A stretch of DNA of 64,000 nucleotides from Rhodospirillaceae bacterium (GTDB lineage Bacteria; Pseudomonadota; Alphaproteobacteria; Rhodospirillales; Casp-alpha2): assembly GCA_002706405.1 (NCBI GenBank), contig PALN01000077.1:1-64000 (forward strand), given 5' to 3'. The translations under genes were made by a program, and so were the position numbers. Below are positions 60,588-64,000 of this stretch, one piece after another. The notes beneath the pieces were generated by a model. The model searched no databases, was not told the DNA's origin, and saw only the letters and a program-made list of their open reading frames with translations. The first letter of the stretch is position 1, and each line of letters opens with the position of its first letter.

Positions 60588-61418
60588 ATGGACAACGCAA
60601 CCGGATTGCACGTCATGGACATGAGGACGGACGAAATCCTGGCCCGCCGCACGCGGCGCCAGCGCAAGACCGCCCTCGTCGGGGTGATCTTGCTCGGGCT
60701 CGTCATCTGGAGCGTCGACGTCACCGTGGTCCAGGATACGGACTGGGAACGCATCGGCAGCCTGGGCGAGGTCATGGAAGCCGCCAGTCAGTTTGCCGGT
60801 ATCGATTTCTCCCTGTTCCCGAGCCTGATCGGGCCGACCCTGGAAACCTTGTTGATCGCGTGTCTTGGCACGGCGATGGGCGCAGTCCTCTGCGTGCCGG
60901 CGACTTGGTTCGGTGCGATGAACATCACGCCTTTCGCGCCGATTACATATCCCATCGCGCGCCTGATGATGACCCTCAGCCGCTCGGTCCACGAAATCGT
61001 CTGGGCGCTGTTCTTCGTCGCCGTGTTCGGGCTGGGCGCGATGGCCGGGGTGTTCGCCATCGCCATGCGCTCCATCGGCTTCATCGCCAAGCTGTCGGCC
61101 GAGGCCATCGAGGATATCGATCCGGGCCCCGTCGAGGCCATGCGCGCAACCGGTGCCAATACGTTCCAGGTCATGCTTTACGCGATCCTGCCGCAGGTCC
61201 TGCCGCAGGTCATCGGCACCGTGATCTTCGAATGGGAAATCAACATCCGCCGGTCGGCCGTGCTCGGCCTGGTCGGTGCCGGGGGCCTGGGATTGGTGTT
61301 CTTCCGTCAGATGAACACGTTCAACTTCCACGGCGTGACCTCGGTGATCATCGCCATTCTGGCCATCATTTTTCTGGGCGAGGCGATCTCTCACGCGATC
61401 CGCCGGCGCATGATCTAG
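60588..61418 (+). CDS. phnE: phosphonate ABC transporter permease PhnE (first)
   Basis: The 276-residue permease has several membrane helices, the first at about residues 28-46. The EAA loop is IEDIDPGPVEAMRATGANTF with the LPQVLPQVIGT helix after it, typical of PhnE. It pairs with the next gene, so a heterodimeric channel is likely. Confidence 0.93.
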   Translation: MDNATGLHVMDMRTDEILARRTRRQRKTALVGVILLGLVIWSVDVTVVQDTDWERIGSLGEVMEAASQFAGIDFSLFPSLIGPTLETLLIACLGTAMGAVLCVPATWFGAMNITPFAPITYPIARLMMTLSRSVHEIVWALFFVAVFGLGAMAGVFAIAMRSIGFIAKLSAEAIEDIDPGPVEAMRATGANTFQVMLYAILPQVLPQVIGTVIFEWEINIRRSAVLGLVGAGGLGLVFFRQMNTFNFHGVTSVIIAILAIIFLGEAISHAIRRRMI

Positions 61419-61430
61419 GAGGCCGTCCCC

Positions 61431-62276
61431 ATGACCGCCAATGCATCCCCCGCCTCCCAGGCGCCCGCGATCCCGAAACGCTGGTCCCGCTACAAGCATC
61501 CGGAATCGCTCTACAGTTATGCCGGTTGGCTCATCGCCTTCTCCGTGGTGGTGTTCAGCATCGAGTATCTGAACATTCCCCTGGACCGTCTGTTCGGAAT
61601 GTTCGGGCGCATGGGCGAGGTCATCGCCCAGCGTTACTACCCCGCCGATATCGACTACATCATGGACCGGGATTATCTGGGCTATGTGATCGAAACCATT
61701 CAGATGGCCTATCTGGGCGCCTTGTTCGGCCTGCTCATCACCATCCCGCTGGCTTGGTTCGCGGCCTACAACATGACGCCATCCAAGCTGTTCGTGTACC
61801 CGGGCGCGCGGGTGTTCTCCATGTCCTGCCGGGCCGTACACGAAACCATCTGGGCCATCCTGTTCGTCTCTATTCTCGGCTACGGCATGTTGCCGGGTGT
61901 GCTGGCCCTGACCCTGTTCAGCGCCGGGTTCGCCGCCAAGCTGTTCGCCGAAGAGATCGAGGCCATCGACATGGGCCAGGTCGAGGCCATGCGGGCGACC
62001 GGCGCCAACCTTTTCCAGGTCATGGTGTTCGGTGTGTTCCCGCAGGTCCGCGTTGCCTTCACGGGCATCGCCATCTACACCTGGGACGTGGCGTTCCGGG
62101 CGGCGACGGTGGTCGGCTTCTTCGGCGCCGGCGGCATGGGCTGGTACCTAAAACGCAGCGTGCTGCAAATCGAAACGGAGCGGGTCGCGGCGATCATCCT
62201 GTCGATCATCGTGCTTGTCCTGATTTCCGAACTCTTGTCCGCCTGGGCGCGCAACACCGTCATGAAGATGAAGTGA
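61431..62276 (+). CDS. phnE: phosphonate ABC transporter permease PhnE (second)
   Basis: The 281-residue permease shares the EAA loop (IEAIDMGQVEAMRATGANLF) and the RAVHETIWAILFVSILG helix with the upstream permease but is otherwise diverged. AGGAGG precedes the ATG by eight bases. Paired phnE genes are common in alphaproteobacterial phosphonate importers. Confidence 0.93.
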   Translation: MTANASPASQAPAIPKRWSRYKHPESLYSYAGWLIAFSVVVFSIEYLNIPLDRLFGMFGRMGEVIAQRYYPADIDYIMDRDYLGYVIETIQMAYLGALFGLLITIPLAWFAAYNMTPSKLFVYPGARVFSMSCRAVHETIWAILFVSILGYGMLPGVLALTLFSAGFAAKLFAEEIEAIDMGQVEAMRATGANLFQVMVFGVFPQVRVAFTGIAIYTWDVAFRAATVVGFFGAGGMGWYLKRSVLQIETERVAAIILSIIVLVLISELLSAWARNTVMKMK

Positions 62277-62347
62277 CGGGCGCCGACACTTTGCCAAATC
62301 CACCAGGCGCCCCAAGCGGCGCCATCCGATGAAACGGAGATAACAGA

Positions 62348-63442
62348 ATGCAGAAGAATGGCCGGGCCGTCGTCTACGATGCGCCGAACGCGCCCTTTGT
62401 CGTCCGCGAATTTCCCGTGCGCGACGTTCATCCGGACGAGGTCCTGGTGCGCATCACCATGTCGACCATTTGCCGTTCCGACATCCATTCCTACCAGGGG
62501 CATCGGCCCAATCCGTGCCCGGGTATTTTGGGCCATGAGATCGTCGGCGTGATTGAACAGCTGGGGGCGGAGCGCGAGGTCGATCTGCGCGGCGACAAGC
62601 TGGCCGTGGGTGACCGCGTGACCTGGACCGAATTCTTTCACGACGGTGATTCCTATTACGCCGACGTCCACGACATGCCGCAGAAAGCCGCGGGCCTGCG
62701 CAAGTACGGCCACGATCTGGCCGAGGATGATCCGCACTTCCTGGGCGGTTTCGCCGATTACTGCTACATCATGCCGGGCACGGGTATTCTCAAGCTGCCC
62801 GACGCAATTTCCGACGAAGAGGCGACGCCGCTCAACTGCGGGGCCGCGACCATGGTGTCGGTGACCGAGGCCGGCGAGATCGATGTCGGCGACACGGTCG
62901 TCGTTCAAGGGCTCGGCCTGCTCGGCCTGTATGGCTGCGCCATCGCCAAGGCGCGGGGCGCGCGCAAGGTGATCGGCCTGGATGCCGTCCCGGACCGCCT
63001 GGAACTGGCGGCCAAGTTCGGCTGCGACGTGTCCTTCGACGTTTCGAAAATGACCGACGAACAACTGGTCGCCGCCGTGCGCGCGGAATGCCCGCCCGAT
63101 GGGGCCGATGTGGGGATCGAGGTCTGCGGCCTGCCCGGCGTCATTCCGGCGGGGCTCAAGATGCTGCGCGTCGGCGGGCGCTATGTGCTGGGTGGACTGG
63201 TTAATCCCAACGCCATGTTCACGGTTGACGGCAATGAGATTCTGCGCCGCTGGATCACCATTCGGGGGGTGCACAACTACCATCCCCGTCATCTGGTGCA
63301 GGCGCTTGACTTCGTCATGGCCAACCGCGACCGCTTCCCGTTCAAGGATCTGGTCGATTCCAAGTTCAGCCTGGATCAGTTGGACGAAGCCTTTGCCCGC
63401 GCGGCCGATCGCTCGGTCCTGCGCGCGGCGATCGTGCCCTAA
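62348..63442 (+). CDS. phosphonate-catabolism-associated alcohol dehydrogenase (MDR family)
   Basis: The 364-residue zinc-type dehydrogenase has CRSDIHSYQGH and PGILGHEIVG for the catalytic zinc, and a Rossmann motif GLGLLGLYGCAIAKARGA. The HDMPQKAAGLRKYGHD segment is characteristic of the group found in phosphonate gene clusters. In that group the structural-zinc lobe usually carries cysteines; here they are replaced (QKAAG for QKCxx), so the structural zinc is probably lost. Its place after phnE, 71 bp downstream, supports oxidation of a hydroxyalkylphosphonate or its product. No C-P bond-cleaving enzyme is in the window. Confidence 0.85.
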   Translation: MQKNGRAVVYDAPNAPFVVREFPVRDVHPDEVLVRITMSTICRSDIHSYQGHRPNPCPGILGHEIVGVIEQLGAEREVDLRGDKLAVGDRVTWTEFFHDGDSYYADVHDMPQKAAGLRKYGHDLAEDDPHFLGGFADYCYIMPGTGILKLPDAISDEEATPLNCGAATMVSVTEAGEIDVGDTVVVQGLGLLGLYGCAIAKARGARKVIGLDAVPDRLELAAKFGCDVSFDVSKMTDEQLVAAVRAECPPDGADVGIEVCGLPGVIPAGLKMLRVGGRYVLGGLVNPNAMFTVDGNEILRRWITIRGVHNYHPRHLVQALDFVMANRDRFPFKDLVDSKFSLDQLDEAFARAADRSVLRAAIVP

Positions 63443-63443
63443 C

Positions 63444-63473
63444 CTGATCGGACGGCCTGTTCGGGGCGATCAG
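63444..63473. terminator. hairpin between convergent genes
   Basis: CTGATCG at 63444-63450 and CGATCAG at 63467-63473 are complementary, with a 16-nt loop. The right arm overlaps the tctB stop. There is no clear T-run, so terminator function is a guess from its position between two convergent genes. Confidence 0.3.
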
Positions 63474-63940
63474 CCCTCGAACAGGCTGCCCGTGGGCAGC
63501 GGCACCAGAAGCACCTCGCGGAACAGATAGAAGAAACCCAGCACGATGGCCGTGCCGATCAGCGGGTAGACCAGGACACGGAAGCGGGTCCAGGGATCGT
63601 ACATGGCGATCAGGGTCAGAGCCGCGAACACGGGCAGGGCAGCACCGATGAAGCCGACCACGGGCATGGCCATGGTGCCGCCCAACATGACGGCGACCAA
63701 CAGGAACCGTCGCACGGACGCCCCACCTTCCTGGGCGGCGCCGGCCTTGGCCCGGCCGAACAGCCACATCCCGATATAGGCCAAGGACGCCGCGATCAGA
63801 ACGCCCGCGAAAGTGCGGGGGAACACGGCGGAATCCGGATCCGTGTAGCTCATGGAATCCCAGATCACCAAACAGGCGATACCGATCATGACCGCCGAGA
63901 TGACGGCGCCGCCGGTGTCTTTCCGATCGTCAGTCTGCAT
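63470..63940 (-). CDS. tctB: tripartite tricarboxylate transporter small subunit TctB
   Basis: The 156-residue membrane protein has four predicted helices (starting about residues 12, 44, 78 and 120) and the TctB-type DPDSAVFPRTFAGVLIAASL near the N-terminus. It works with the large TctA channel and a periplasmic TctC binding protein to import carboxylates. Its ATG lies within the end of the upstream gene. The substrate is unknown. Confidence 0.85.
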   Translation of the reverse strand: MQTDDRKDTGGAVISAVMIGIACLVIWDSMSYTDPDSAVFPRTFAGVLIAASLAYIGMWLFGRAKAGAAQEGGASVRRFLLVAVMLGGTMAMPVVGFIGAALPVFAALTLIAMYDPWTRFRVLVYPLIGTAIVLGFFYLFREVLLVPLPTGSLFEG

Positions 63941-64000
63941 GGGCCTGATCCTTGATCTTCTTCAGCCGGGCCAGCACGAAGGGGCTCAGCAGGGTGAACA
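63930..64000 (-). CDS. C-terminal end of a TctA-like large subunit (partial)
   Basis: Reading the minus strand from the window edge gives 22 residues, FTLLSPFVLARLKK followed by IKDQAHAD, and a TGA at 63932-63930. A hydrophobic LLSPFVLARL then basic residues is how TctA proteins end. The frame overlaps the tctB start by 11 bp. The assignment rests on this short tail and the tctB neighbour. Confidence 0.55.
   Translation of the reverse strand, partial: FTLLSPFVLARLKKIKDQAHAD

Noticed and set aside
1..64000. CRISPR arrays, insertion sequences, prophage genes, rRNA and further tRNAs
   Set aside because: I saw no regularly spaced direct repeats, transposase or integrase proteins, phage structural genes or rRNA-like sequence; only tRNA-Phe was found.

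Overview
The window is 64 kb of uniformly GC-rich, densely coded bacterial chromosome. Gene content and order point to an alphaproteobacterium, most likely of the Rhodospirillales. The block murA ... hisG-hisD-UPF0262-low-MW phosphatase ... infA-maf-rng-yacG-tRNA-Phe is a typical alphaproteobacterial core neighbourhood. The accessory genes (TauD/PhyH dioxygenases, type III CoA-transferases, Mo enzymes, phn and tct transport genes) suit a metabolically versatile, probably marine or soil heterotroph. The taxonomic call is inference from gene order and protein character; no 16S gene is present.

Region 1 (about 0.2-18.4 kb) is mostly housekeeping. It holds an argininosuccinate-lyase-like enzyme, murA, a PhyH dioxygenase, a degenerate histidine kinase, an alpha/beta hydrolase, the his genes, UPF0262, a low-MW phosphatase, infA, maf, rng, yacG and tRNA-Phe with a clear promoter. 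A segment of about 5 kb (10.5-15.6 kb) carrying a PAS protein, secreted small proteins, a methyltransferase/ATP-grasp fusion and a LysR gene sits between the phosphatase gene and infA.

Region 2 (18.5-44 kb) is a series of accessory metabolic cassettes with an organosulfur flavour. (a) A tightly overlapping operon of a GrdB-like protein, a CoA-transferase, an IclR regulator and a Gln-type thiol dioxygenase, with a 19-nt palindrome over its promoter. (b) A TauD dioxygenase, a di-haem b-type membrane protein and a fused FeS/molybdopterin oxidoreductase, divergent from a LysR gene. (c) A GntR/UTRA regulator divergent from a sulfatase, a phosphosulfolactate-synthase-like protein and a BisC-like Mo enzyme. 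(d) An ABC importer of the nitrate/sulfonate/taurine type with a second TauD enzyme, ending in a strong terminator, divergent from a PHP/DUF3604-like protein and a flavoprotein. A sequence motif in the GntR/sulfatase promoter recurs three times in the promoter region of cassette (d), suggesting that (c) and (d) form one regulon.

Region 3 (43.9-50.8 kb) is a three-gene module: a transglutaminase/DUF2126 protein, a circularly permuted ATP-grasp/alpha-E fusion and a second transglutaminase. This arrangement is conserved in proteobacteria and thought to make or process peptide-like conjugates.

Region 4 (51-57.6 kb) is a CoA-thioester operon (CoA-transferase, enoyl-CoA hydratase, HMG-CoA lyase, acyl-CoA dehydrogenase). 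It ends in a strong terminator and is divergent from an IclR regulator and an MmgE/PrpD protein. The enzymes together would convert a 3-methylglutarate-type diacid to acetyl-CoA and acetoacetate.

Region 5 (57.6-64 kb) is a phosphonate-uptake cluster (LysR, phnD, phnC, two phnE, and a phosphonate-associated alcohol dehydrogenase), followed by a convergent tripartite tricarboxylate transporter locus cut by the window edge. I saw no insertion sequence, prophage, CRISPR array or rRNA.
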